A DNA stretch of 64,000 bases from Eutypa lata. Its lineage: Eukaryota; Ascomycota; Sordariomycetes; Xylariales; Diatrypaceae. The stretch's first letter is position 1, and each line of letters starts with the position of its first letter. The notes beneath the pieces are model-generated. The model was given only the letters and a program-made list of their open reading frames with translations. It had not been told where the DNA came from and searched no databases. Below are positions 47,564 through 59,599 of this stretch, piece by piece. Where the stretch lies: NCBI GenBank assembly GCA_022661535.1, contig JAKULF010000007.1, forward strand, positions 124,001-188,000. Direction: 5' to 3'. Made by a program: the position numbers and the translations under genes.

Positions 47564-47773
47564 CTAGAAGACCAACATATCCCGTCGGGTGGTGGCAGAG
47601 CTGTGGTGCAAGAGACCCTTCCCGGGGACGTGGTGCTGGCGGTTGAGACCAACGACCTTGACTTGAGGAATGCCGTTCCTGTTGGACACCATGACGCGCA
47701 CTGAGATGGAACGCTTCACGTTGGCGTTGGATGGGTTGTAGGTGATGACCTCAAAGGTGCGTGAGTTGGACAT
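47564..47773 (-). CDS. Small basic protein, 69 aa, unknown
   Basis: ATG at 47773 in a good context (TTCAAAATGTC), preceded on the coding strand by a CAACAACAACACC-rich leader of the kind found before well-expressed fungal genes. The peptide begins MSNSRTFEVITYNPSNANVK and continues with SISVRVMVSNRNGIPQVKVVGLN, which looks like two or three beta strands, then a His/Arg-rich tail. No signal peptide, no cysteine. The family is not recognised. The evidence is the leader, the context and the strand-like composition; a chance frame is still possible. Confidence 0.5.
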   Translation of the reverse strand: MSNSRTFEVITYNPSNANVKRSISVRVMVSNRNGIPQVKVVGLNRQHHVPGKGLLHHSSATTRRDMLVF

Positions 47774-50700
47774 TTTGAAGGTTGATTTGGTGTTGTTGTT
47801 GTTTAGTGGTGGTGGTGGTAGTAGTAATGGTAGTAGTAGTAATGGTAGTGATGTGATATCAACAATGACACGTTGGTGACGTATGTGATAGAGTAATTGT
47901 TTGTGTGGTTGTATGTTGTTGTTATAACTGGAGTTGATATGACAATATACCTCGAATGGAACTTGATTGTTTGCTTGCTATGTTATGACTGCCCAGTTGA
48001 TGGTTGACTTGAGAACGAGTTTCACTTTCCGGGAGGAGGGGGACTTGGCATGTTTATATATTTTTCGATTGTGCCTTAACCTACATACATCGCACAACTT
48101 TTCCTTGTCTCATCCATCCGTAGGTCCTACCGAGGAATGGGGGATGAGACCTGTGTGTCCATGCCAGCCATGCCATGCATGGATGGTCTGGAACGCTGGG
48201 GCTCAATTATACATACAGCCCCAACGATTTGGGCGAGGGGTACCTTAGCCAGCTTAGTCTAGGCAGTCTAGGCTACTGATGCCTGTCTAATGGGGAAAGT
48301 CTGGGGTTGAGTAAATTGAGATTCGTAGTCATAGGTACATGATGTGGACCCCGCCATTTGAACCTGAAAATGTTTATTTTACCAGTTCTACGTTAAGTAT
48401 GTATCAGTGTATGTATGTAGAATTGAGGGCGTGTTACGAGACAACTACACATATTGCTAGAGCTATAGTTCTAATAGGTAAGTAGTCAATTGGAATCTAT
48501 TTTTTGTTCATCTCACTCTTAGTAATACAATATCATGTGGGTAAGTATCAGATCTGGTTTCCACTGCTCCCTCAGCCTTACTTTGAGCCTCTGTCAACAT
48601 CGAGACTAGGCTAGTTTGTCCTCCCAGTGGACTGCCCGTTTAGGAAGCCAGAGACATGAATCTGACTCTCAAGTGCTTACCCTCCACCTTGATGGTCTAC
48701 CTATACTATGACGTCTAGAGTTAGTAATTCTTTCTTTATAGATCTTTAGCGAGGTAAAAAGGGTATTGGGTCTATTAAAAACCATTCGGCTCCGAATATG
48801 CCCCCCTATGTAATTTTAAGCATTAAATCTAGCCGTAAAGGGGAGAAAATAACTTGGAACGAAAGAGTGCTTACGGCACGGTCATGTCAGCACGTGTGAA
48901 CTACCTAATAACCTACTAACTATCTCCAGTTACTTGCCCTGGAAACCACCTGAAAATCCACTGGAGCAGTTGCTTTCCCTATCCGTCTGTTCCGCGGAGA
49001 GAACATCAATCATGATGTTTGGCATCATGCCTCACAATAACTATTGGAAGATACATAGAGACCCTTCATAGGAAATATGTTGTAAGTATAAGTACTTACA
49101 TAACCTAATGCAGTAACTATCACCCATAGTAGCTGCATAATATATGCCGGCCCCACACCCAACAAAAAAAACGTAGGTGGTCTTTGGTGGTCGTCAAGTT
49201 GCGGTAGGCGTCCTGGCGTCCTGGCGTCCAGTCGGAAGGCATTCGTGATTGCACCGGATCATTAAGAGCAAACTGATACGTAACCGTAATACCGAAATAT
49301 CGAAACAAAATCTCTTGGCTGAAGTCAGCAATGCCATGCGACGAGATGCGATGTAGCAGATGGACACCCTAATTAACACCTTCCACTTTATCTCACTTAC
49401 CTAACTACACTTATTTAGCGCATCTAAGCCCTGCTTGCCTTACTCTCAGCTCGTGGATCATTCCCGACTTGTTCGTGTCATCATTGTCAGATACCTAGGT
49501 ACTGTAGTTAGGTCATTTCTATATTTAAAATCCTTGTCTCCAATTTGAAGGGCTTCTTCCGTTCGAAAAAAACCCTTCTAGAAATGATGATCGTCCATTA
49601 ACTTTTTTTCCACTTCTCTTTCTCTTCTTCTCTCGAAAATATACCCCCCACCCCTCCCGCCGCGTCTGAGTTGAGGTTGTATTCCCGGGGGAAACTAACT
49701 ACCGATGCGGGGCAAGGCAAGACAAAGGCAAGGCCGAGACGGGACGACCGGGAAACCGAGGATTATAGGATTGAAGGCTGAACTGCTGCACGCGATCGCT
49801 CCCGTCCCATTAGCTACAATACAATATCGAGCTGGCATCCTTACCCACGTACATGTAGGTGAGATGAGTGATAGGGAAAACCTCAACCTATTGGACCATG
49901 TGGTCTGGATGGTATCGCCAAGATCGATACATATGCGCATAGTTACATTGTTTTAACTAAGGTCTATGTACCTAGTTCGTCAGTTCGTCTGCCTGCGCTG
50001 GATCTAGAATCTAAACTGGGCTTTCATCGAGACCTGGCGGGCCTTTCCGAGCAGCTGGGTGTTAGTGTGCGTGAGTGAGTGAGTGAGGGTGAGGTCCTAT
50101 CTATCATCCCATTGCACTGGCACGTGGTTGACAGTTGCTGCGACGGCAGTGTCCGTATCCGTACTCCGTGTGTGATAATCACGACGATGATCACAGCTCC
50201 GGAACACTCGATTGGGCATTTTATGGGTCTTGATGAGCCTCTCTTCGATTCAAATCACCAATCGTGTGTCTCAATCATTGGGAATCGGCCCGCAACAGGT
50301 AGGTAACGTCAGAATTCGGAAACCAGTGGCTTTAAGCCTCGGCATCTTTGCCAGGAACAAAACTCAACATCCCGTGCGGTAGTGACCTAGCCCTCTATCA
50401 TTAGAGATCTTAGGGTATGCTACTTGAATAACAAGTTCCATGACTTGCCTGCTGTATAGCTAGAGCTATCTAGTCCGAAATATGAGACACAGTAGCAAAA
50501 AGGCCTATCGGTGGTCACCTCGCCAAGCTCTCATCATATACCTGTGCTCGTCGCACCGTAAGATGACCTGCAAAAAATGTATCACCCGTTTGCTACGGAT
50601 GATGGTCCATGTTGCGTGCGGATGCGGAATATCCATTCCCTGCAGATTACCTTATCCTGTCAGACGGACAGCGTCGTCCAGGCATCCTTTTGGCATGTGA

Positions 50701-52346
50701 GAATAATCAGTTGTTTCAAACCCGTACTACTCTGACATTCTTATCAGTGGCAATGTGATAGATATAATTGGGAAAATAACGAGTTACATGCCCATATAAT
50801 CGTAGACCACAACAATTTGCGGATGGCGGCTTACACCTATCGGGCTTTCCGAGATAGCTCAGAAGCTTCACGATAACAATTCAACAACATCACCCAGAGC
50901 CCAGCAAGCCACCAGCACCTGAAACAGGCACTATTGCTCTCCTCAACCCTTAGGACGTCCCTCCTACGCTGGGATCCCTATTGTTTCCGGGAGTCGTGGT
51001 GTCTTGCACGAGTAGAGCGGCCTAGTAGTCGTCCCCCCCTCCTGAATATATGGTGAACAAATCCTTATGTCAAGAGCGGCCGATAGTTGCAACTGCGTAG
51101 TCAGACCAATAGGTTAATACCGACGGGCATTACTACGACATCTGGCAAACTGACCAGCGCCGAGTACTTGGCATTATGAGTCGCCCTATATGGATCATGA
51201 GGTGCGGATTCGGGGTGGAGTCCCATCAAACAACAGTTATCCTTTCTAGGAGCACGACAGCTCGAATGATATTTTGTTGAATCTCCACATTGAAGGCGTT
51301 AATGATGTTCACCAAAGATACTTCTTGCTATGGTAGACGGGAAATTCAAATTCCCCGGTATACCCCCTATCCAGGATGGGGCCTTATAATGCCAGTACCT
51401 GTACTAGAGAGATGAGTCAGTATGTGTTGACTGCGTTCAGTGTTGAAGTCAAGCCTGGCGTGTTGAGGGGAAACCCAAGAGGAACTAGTATTCATAGGGT
51501 TCTAGTGGCTAGAGAGAATAATGCTTCATACACTGGACTCAGCAGACAATCCCCCTCACAGTACACGGGCTCTTAATAATACAGGATTTTTGGGGTTAAA
51601 AGCTTGGCCCATCGAAAGAGTATTCTACCCGTAGAAAATACGGAGCGCTGGGTAATCATCTGAAGTCCCTCGCTTAATCTCGCCATTATAAGAGACCTTA
51701 CCAAAGGGCTGTTAGCTTGAATCACACAGAAGTTCCTGAAGTCCAATGCATTTTCTGTTGAGACTGTAATAGAATGGGAACACGAGATATTTATTTCTAA
51801 TGTGGGTATCGTATGAAGTCGGCGTTGAGGAATATAAACAGATATGCGATGGGTATCAATATCCTTGTTGTCATGACCCAGAACCCCCAGCCCTAAGACG
51901 TGAGCACGCAAGCCTCGTCCTTCCAATTTCCTCTATAACGCCTTTATTGTCGTTTAAGTCATAATTCGTAGCGAGTTTTGTGTCCACCTCCTGATGTCCT
52001 ACTTTTAGGCAGTATGGGTGCATTGATATCGATCCGAGGCGGCGTTTGCTCAGCAATTGTACTCCTATCTACTCGAATGCCGTGTAGATGGTATTCAAGG
52101 AGCATAACCGCGGAAAGGTACGGATGCTGGCTAGTTGAGCTTGTTGGTAGCTGTCCAACAATAATTCATCCACATCATGCTTTCAATGTTTGCTGAAATG
52201 GCCCGAGGGATAGATAGACACTAACGACGAAAGTGTCTAAGCCCAGTAGAATCTCTGGCTAATCGGCCGGCCGTAAAATGCTACCTGCGGATGAACAGGG
52301 ATAGAACCAAACAAGTGTAAACGCACACAACAACACACATACCCTC
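47774..52346. other. 4.5 kb stretch without a convincing gene
   Basis: Only short frames occur on either strand, none with recognisable domains or consistent splice structure. Base composition is close to other intergenic DNA, with no long AT-rich block. A GTGA tetranucleotide run is at about 50072-50087. Possible contents are long leaders, non-coding RNA or very decayed sequence. Confidence 0.5.
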
Positions 52347-53068
52347 TCAGATAGGCAGAGGCTGGGGATTATTCCCCACAGTCTTATACAGATCCTTAAG
52401 CTGGAAGGCCTCATGCCCACCCTCGGGAACCTCCCCGACCACCCTCGCCGGCCTGCCGGCCACGATGCTGAAACTCGGGATGACGGCATTGGGGGGGACG
52501 ACGGCACCGTCCAAGATGCGCACGTAGTCCTTGATGATGGCGAACTCGCCGACGACAACGCCCGCCCCGATGTGCACGTGGCTGCCGACGGTAGCGGCCT
52601 GGACGACGGACCCCTCGCCCACGAAGACCTGGTCCCCGAGCCGCAGCGGCAGGTACGTGAACGAGCCCTTGTAGATGCGGCCGGGCGGCCGCAGGCAGCA
52701 CCCCTTGCTCAGGAAACAGTACCGCCCGATCGCGATAGCCGTGTTGCTGCTGCTGACGGCCGGGGCTGCTGCTGCTGCTGCTGGCGCGGCGCCCGATCCG
52801 CCCGCAGTGGAAGACGAGGTCGATTGCACGGTTCGGTAGAGGTCGCCTCGGATCATGGCTTCGGCTTGGATCACGGTCTTCCCGCCTAGCATTATGTGCT
52901 GCGTGCCGATTAGGATCGCTTTGCGGGCTACCTTGTTGCCGGTGTCCTGTTGGATGGAGAGATTGTGTTAGTATACGGGGATATTGGGGATGTATAGAGA
53001 CCTATTGAAATGGGGAAAAGGCAACTTACCGTTTCAATGTATTCTCCTTTCACTGCTTTTCGCGACAT
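52347..53068 (-). CDS. Dynactin subunit 5 (p25), left-handed beta-helix protein
   Basis: Two exons, complement(53030-53068, 52347-52946), GTAAGT donor; product 212 aa. Splicing restores [32 protein letters not shown], the conserved p25 opening. The body is built of hexapeptide repeats forming a left-handed beta-helix (IAIGRYCFLSKGCCLRPP, LGDQVFVGEGSVVQAATVGSHVHIGAGVVVGEFAIIKDYVRILDGAVVPPNAVIPS). It ends with VAGRPARVVGEVPEG and YKTVGNNPQPLPI. p25 caps the pointed end of the dynactin Arp1 filament and adapts dynein to early endosomes and for nuclear positioning. An Ala/Ser/Gly/Pro insert (residues 54-81) breaks the helix after the second coil. Confidence 0.92.
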
Positions 53069-55014
53069 TTTGGCTGTGGGATGTCCAGCGTAGACGTACA
53101 CCTCGTAGGGAACGCGTTGGAGTTTCGCGATGAAGTCGAAGTTGGAAGAGCAGATAGCTTGAGCACAGACCACAAAACTAGGTACCTACTCACTGTGTTT
53201 TTACAGTGTTAGTATATATTAGCACAGTATTATTGCTTCCCCTTTTAGGCGCTTGAGGGTCAGCTGATTTAGCTAATTGCAACGTTGAAAGTGACAATAC
53301 CATTCTTAGTTGCTAATTTTGTTTGCTTGAGATGATAAGCTTACTTCCTAAGATAGTCACTAGTTGTTAGTTTGATGTGATGCTCGACTCCCATCTTACG
53401 AACGACGAGATGGCACCAGTTGCAATAGCTCTGCAAGCCTTCCAAGTGTTCAAGTTACTCTGAAAAGTGAAAACTACTTGCTATGAATGACGTGATAGAG
53501 GTTCTAATTGGTATGATGGTGTAAGTTTTAACCAATGTTTAAAAAGGGTTACAACTGGTGCCATGTGGCTGTTCGTCAGATACCAAGTGACATAACCAAA
53601 TTACATAAATCAAGATGTAGGTATGTTTGCAGCTGACTTGAATATGTGTGACAATAGCAATCCTGTAGTTTACTCTATGTATAAGTTATGTGTTACATAG
53701 TTCTTAGCTGGTTGATCAATCACGCGTTGATTCCTGGAGGTAGTTACTACTTCCTGACCTCACTATCAGTCTATGAAGCAAAGTGACTAATTAGATAAGA
53801 GCCTCCTAGAGAATGCATATAGGTAGTTGGTTTAATCTAATAGAATAGGAAACACTAGTGTTGGTATTATAATTCACTTTGTACATACATAATAGGAATT
53901 CTACTACACCTGGTCCTAGTTGACGAGAAATACTCTCTATAATAGGTTAAATTAGGTATAGTCAAGTATAGTACCTAAGGCATCACAAGATCACAAGACA
54001 ATCATATGAATGAATTGAAGCTAAGACAAAACATAACCAAAATATGGGAATTTATGAACCAATCAAAATTCAAACCGAGTATATTTACACATGTACGTAC
54101 ATTGCACGCGGCCGTGGCCTACTACTGTAATAACAATTGCAACAAAGCCCCCATGTATCTATATATAGAAAGAATCCCAGTGTATGTATGTACAATGACA
54201 ATGGGTGAATTGATACTATAATAATGTATCTATAGTGTACGTAATATACTAATAGTGTATTGTGTCCATGGGATCTTGGAACTACACATCTAAGCTTTTC
54301 CAATACGTTCTCAACATGCTATTGTATTCGAGTGACGGATTGTCACGTTTGCATCTTAGACCCCAAAGGTAGATGCAGTCATATTTATAGACGAAAGTCC
54401 TACTCTGGGTACATCATCACCGCAGGAGGTATCATGTTACATATTCAGCTAGTTGCAATATGGTTAATGAATCCATCAATTAAGTAGCTAGAACTTGTAG
54501 ACTTCGCATAGGCATGAGTATTATTTGTGTGCTGTTTCTTAGTAGTTTCAGTATTATTCTAGTAGCATGCCCAAATAGTCCAAGGGCTGCAAATCAACTT
54601 GCTTATCTATGTTGAATCTATGTTGACTTGAATACAAGTCATCAGAAAGGGGCATATAGTACTAATGAAATAATCCAAAGAAAGCCAGCTGAGAACTACT
54701 TGATTTCTAGTTAATTATCAGTGCCTTCTACTATTAGAAGTTCTCTGCTGTTTGTGAATTTATAATACTCGTGATGCTTCTGATACTTACACGGCATATG
54801 ATGATTATAGTACGTGTACCGCTTGTACCGTGGTATGTACTGTCATGGGATTGATAGTATCCGAGGCGATTATAGTAATCTTACCTATTCTACTAATTTT
54901 AGTCTTTCCTATTATCACGGTACCTGTACAACACAGGAAGTAATTTAAAATCGGTCTGATCTTTTGGTTCCTCAGGCGTCCACGGTAATTTCCCATTGAC
55001 TTACTTAGCACCCG

Positions 55015-55044
55015 CCTACAATCAGTAAACCTACAATCAGTAAA
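55015..55044 (+). repeat. Perfect 15-bp tandem duplication
   Basis: CCTACAATCAGTAAA occurs twice head to tail, directly upstream of a TATA-like box. Confidence 0.9.
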
Positions 55045-55064
55045 ATTCTTTCTAAGAATCTTAC

Positions 55065-55072
55065 TATAAATA
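55065..55072 (+). promoter_or_regulatory. TATA-like box of the secreted-protein gene
   Basis: TATAAATA is placed 165 bp before the ATG at 55237. The C/T-rich stretch that follows fits a transcription start near 55095-55115. Confidence 0.5.
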
Positions 55073-55236
55073 CTGGGCCACCCTCGCCTCATTCACTTCT
55101 TCCCTTCTTCCCCATCACAACAAACATTCGTCCCAACACACAGTTGAGAAGTCTTCAAACCTTCAATACCCAACACACCTTTGAACACTTCTGGATCCCT
55201 ATTCACACACTTGAGACTAGAAATCACAACTTCACA

Positions 55237-56519
55237 ATGTTGTTTCTAATCTCTTTTCTGCTTCTGGCAGTTCACGTCCTGGCGGCAGACATTGTAATTA
55301 GATACCTATTCAATCCTCCCACTGCCATCTGATTGTACTAACAACGGACCTAGGTGCCTGCTCCCATCGAGGGACTCCCCGGTGTCTTCCTGCGCTCCGA
55401 AGAGCTTCCCGAGGGCTACACCGAGGGTCCTATCATGTGGTCTGGCTTCCACGATTACTTCGACTCCGCGCCCGGTGTCAACGCCTCGACCAAGAGCGCT
55501 TTGAAGGGCCTTCAACTCAACGGTACTGTCCAGGTAAGTAGAACAAACACCACCAGATTTCACAAGCAGTTTACCCACCCTTTCCTTGCCCTAAAATCTC
55601 AAAGATTCACCCGTTGTTGACAAACAATACAATTATAGGAAGTTTATCATGAGCTCGCCGGCAGAGGACTCTTCCTTTATCCTACCAACACCTCCGACCT
55701 CCCTGCCAAGGTTGCTGCCATTCAGAACAAGAATCTTGACGACGACTTTTCTCCCCCTACCCGAGTAAGTGCAAAAGAAAGAAGAAAAACATAATTGGTG
55801 ATTGAATTCGGCTTGTGGTTAACTGGACCTTAACTAATTAACACTTGACATGTTCACAACCCATTTCCCTCTGCTCCGAACCTTTTGGTTTATTCCTTCT
55901 CCCTTCATGTTCACCTACTAACAAGGAATAATTATCACAGAACCAAATCAAAACCTGCGGTGTCGGTGGCGTTGGCCGCATGTTTGCTTTCGACCTTTGG
56001 GATGGCGCCACCTACCTCGCTGGCCTTCCTGACGAGGCGAGATGCGCCAACACGGGCCGCACCTGTGGTCGCATTAGCTGCAGTTGGTCTTCTGCCATCT
56101 GGTGGTGCAATGGTATGTTTGTATTCTCATAATTAATCACCTGATCTTGTTAAGCTTCTTCAGTTCATATGTGCTAACTATTGTCTTAACAGTATGTATT
56201 CATTTAATACCGAAAACCACACCGAATCCTACCATTGTTCCCCCCCCCCCTCTATTTAATCTTCTTCCATAAATGGAGGAGATCAGGACATGGGAATAAC
56301 TTTCTACATATGTTGTGGTGATGATAATACTAATACTGAGATAAATAGGACAACAACTACGTTCTCGAGTACCCCTGCAACCTGTTCGCAAGTTACGCCT
56401 GGGAGATCTATGACGGCTGCAGCTATGCTGGTGGTGACAACCGCCAATGCCAGGGCACGATGAGAGAGGTTATCATCAACTTCCGCACTGTCGTGGGCCT
56501 GTCTGCCGAGAAGTGTTAA
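55237..56519 (+). CDS. Small secreted cysteine-containing protein, unknown function
   Basis: At least five exons. The first four are clear: 55237-55293, 55354-55533, 55639-55764 and 55941-56112 or 56120, with GTAATT, GTAAGT and GTAAGT donors. The last exon is 56349-56519. The signal peptide is MLFLISFLLLAVHVLAAD. The mature protein begins VPAPIEGLPGVFLRSEELPE. Nine cysteines lie in the second half (KTCGVGG, ARC, RTCGRISC, WWCN, YPC, DGC, RQC, EKC), consistent with disulfides. The final junction is uncertain: the best donor (GTATGT at 56113) is one base out of phase with DNNYVLEYPC, while an in-phase donor at 56121 (GTATTC) gives 237 aa. It resembles fungal secreted proteins with a WWCND motif, whose role is unknown. 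An effector-like role is speculation. Confidence 0.78.
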
Positions 56520-57669
56520 GTTTAGTCCAGGATCAAGTTGATTCATGACTAGACATATTAGCACACTGGAATGAACGCATCGTGGTGAGGCAGGTTGAAT
56601 TGTGGTTTTTTCTTCTTCTTCTTCTTCTTCTTGCAACGATGGAACGATGGAACGATAATGATGGGGGCAGCAGCAACAGCATTATTGTAAATAATAGTTA
56701 GTTGAGACTGTAGTTTGCGTGAGATAGAAAAGTCACAGCAGTGCAGAATAAATTCATCATAAAACACTATTTCTTTGTAGATCTGACAATTGAAGTGAAG
56801 TTATTCGAGGTGATCCATTCCTAATTACATGAATCCATTGAGTAATTACATCTTGTGGCATTAACAATCTATTGCATATGTTCGGATTTGCCAAAGGTGA
56901 AGTCCTTAACTAAGGTAGGTGAGGGGAAAGAGGGGACAATGGACTATGTAAATCAAGATCTGTCGAGATAGGCCAGAATAGTAAATAGAGCTGTAGTCTC
57001 AGTAACAGCTTTCTAAACCAGCCACTTGCTTATTGTCATTATAGTAGCTTAAATCACAAGTTAATCATTTAACCACTGTAGCATACTGGATCCCGCAACA
57101 GCCTGCGTTAATTCTTTCCTTTATCAACTCCTGACGAATACTATTTACTTGTATGGCCGTGCATGATTATCTGATGTCCAATGAATTTAATTCTAGGGTG
57201 GCTAAAGTGCCAAAAACGCCTCTATAGGACGATCTCGCCTGTTGCGTTTTAGCAGTCCACAACCTTTCCATATTCATACCCTTTTTGAGCATAACAGCAT
57301 TGACAAGGGTTCTTCCTGCACCTGGCATCAGCAAATGATACGCCAAACATATAAACATGCATACTCTAGTGCTGATATCGGCATATCATAGATGCTGCTA
57401 ATATCTGGGCTGCTGGGGTGTTAGGTAACACACACATCGGTTACCAATCACGATGCGGCCGCGATGCAGGCTTTCCAACCCTCCAGAGAGAATGAGTGGT
57501 GGCGAGCTAGGTATTGGGGAAATGCATCATGGCATTACCCCCGCCTTTGGTATGTGGCGATAGTGAATTTCCATTTTATCTATTGTCCTTGTAACGTCTC
57601 TTTGTCGAGTTCTACTCCTTCATAGTTGCTTGGAATACAAGCCATCTAACCTCTCAAATTAAAAGGACC
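56520..57669. other. Intergenic with CTT microsatellite
   Basis: A TTC/CTT trinucleotide run lies at about 56610-56632 in the 3' region of the secreted-protein gene. No other feature supported. Confidence 0.55.
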
Positions 57670-59599
57670 ATGCTACTCTCTTCGCTTCTTGATATTTCCG
57701 CCACTAATGTTATTATTGCTCTTGTCGCGGTAAGCCTAGGAGCCGTACTTACCCGAATTGTCTACAATCTCTACCTCCACCCTCTAGCAGGCTTTCCCGG
57801 CCCCTGGTACGCAGCTACGACATCGCTCTCATCAACGATCATATCTCTCAGGAGAGTTGAGCCACAATGGCTCATGGGACTAGTAGAGAAATATGGAAGT
57901 CCGTTCATCACTTCCAGTAAAAAAAGAAAATGAAGCAGCTGACTCATGTTAGCCGATCGACCTATCCGTATCGCACCGACGATGCTACTGTTCCCCAAGG
58001 CTGCCGATCTGAAGGACATCTACTGGGATCCGACCTGTAATCTTAAGTCTGAGTTGTACGGCACTGGTGCTCTTGGACCTCCCAACTTGTTCTCTACACG
58101 AGACGGAACGAAGCATAGGCAGCTTAGAAAAGCCCTCGGAGGGACTCAGGTGAATATCCAAAAGCTTGGGTATGGGAGATGTCCGAGTTGTTTCCCGCTA
58201 AACACTTTGCAGTGGTCCATCGGATCTCTCAAAAACAACTGGGAGCCGAGGATAGACGAGCTCATAACGCTGTTCATCGAGAAGATGTCCGAATTCGCCT
58301 CGGCACAAGAGGAGGTGATCATCAGTGACAAAGTCGCGTAAGTCAAAGAACGCCGTCATCGCATCAAAGGGACACCTAGGTAGTTAGTTAAATATTCGAT
58401 TTGAAACTTGCTTACTTATGCGATAAATGACCCAGAGAATTCGCCGCGGACACCCTAACGATGCTAGCGTTCTCGGAGCCCTGGGGCTTCATCCGCAACA
58501 GCCGCGACGAGAGGGACTTCCTGAGGTCGTGGCGCGAGGGGCTCAACTATTTCGGGATGGCGGGTCGCTGGCAGTGGTACCGCAACACCATCTTGAAGAG
58601 CGCGCTGCTCGCCCCTTACTTCCTGCCGAGCGCTAGCGATAAGTTCGGTGTGGGATTTCTCATTGCGCATGCCGATGAGCAGGTCACGCGGCGTGAGAAG
58701 GCCATCGAGGAGGCTGGTGTCGACTGGAGGATGGAGAGGCCGGATTTTATTCAGCAGTGAGTGGGCAAGCACTTTCTTGGTGAAGAGCTTGTTTTGTTGT
58801 ACGATTGATTGAGTGGTTGATTAATTGATTGACGCCTGTATTAGCTGTCTGGATGCCCGGTATGATGATGGGTCGCCGCTGAATGCCGCGGAGAAGCGCG
58901 CTCATGCCACAATCCTCATCCAAGCAGGAGCCGATACCACTGGGACAGCACTTGGGTGCACACTCCGATTCCTTCTTACCAATCCTGACGTAATGCACAA
59001 AGCTCGAACCGAGATCAAAGCGGCTGAGAAGGCTGGCAAGCTCAGCACCCCGATAAGCTACGAGGAATCGCGCAACCATCTCCCATACTTCGGGGCGTGC
59101 ATCAAGGAGTCACTACGGCTCAACCCGCCGGCATCGAACCTATTCGCTAGGGTAGTCCCGGAAGGAGGCAAACATATTGGCGCTGAGTTCATCCCAGCAG
59201 AAACAGAAATCACGAGCAACGCTTACGTGGTCCAGAGAGATCCAGCGCTCTACGGTTCCGACCCAGAGATGTATCGTCCAGAACGGTGGCTCGAGTCTCC
59301 TTCCCATGCGAGTGAAATGGAGGCGGGCATGTTCGTGTTTGGCACTGGACCGCGCATCTGCATTGGGAAAGATATAGCAATGATGGAGCTCTCGAAGTTA
59401 TTGCCGGAGGTAAGTTTCGTCGCCATGGAACTAGTTACATTGCCAATGTAGGAAGATGATTCGAACTATTCTAACTAGACAGATAATTCGCAATTTTGAT
59501 TTCGAACTGCTTGATGTTGGGAAATACGTTGTTGCGGGAGGTGTAGCCTTCAACCAAGACCTGCGGGTACTACTCGCAAAGAGGGTTGAGACTGTCTGA
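57670..59599 (+). CDS. Cytochrome P450 monooxygenase
   Basis: Six exons (57670-57898, 57953-58149, 58213-58337, 58436-58756, 58845-59409, 59483-59599) join to 517 aa. An N-terminal membrane anchor (ATNVIIALVAVSLGAVLTRIVY) is followed by the proline hinge HPLAGFPGPW. I-helix AGADTTGT with Thr322/323 serves oxygen activation; ExxR is E379-x-x-R382 in KESLRLNPP; the PERW motif is at 436-439; haem binding is FGTGPRICIG with Cys463. The overall pattern is that of benzoate-4-hydroxylase/pisatin-demethylase-like fungal P450s in the ER. Intron 1 has an unusual GTCCGT donor; intron 2 (63 nt) is in phase and stopless but its removal joins GGTQ to WSIGSLK, the expected family junction. Substrate unknown; no cluster partner adjoins it. 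Confidence 0.92.

Larger units (their letters stand above)
53069..55236. other. Intergenic, promoter side of dynactin p25 and of the secreted protein
   Basis: About 2.2 kb without a supported gene, moderately AT-rich. Confidence 0.5.

Noticed and set aside
52413..52889. 158-codon plus-strand frame opposite dynactin p25
   Set aside because: Antisense shadow of a clearly conserved gene in GC-rich DNA.
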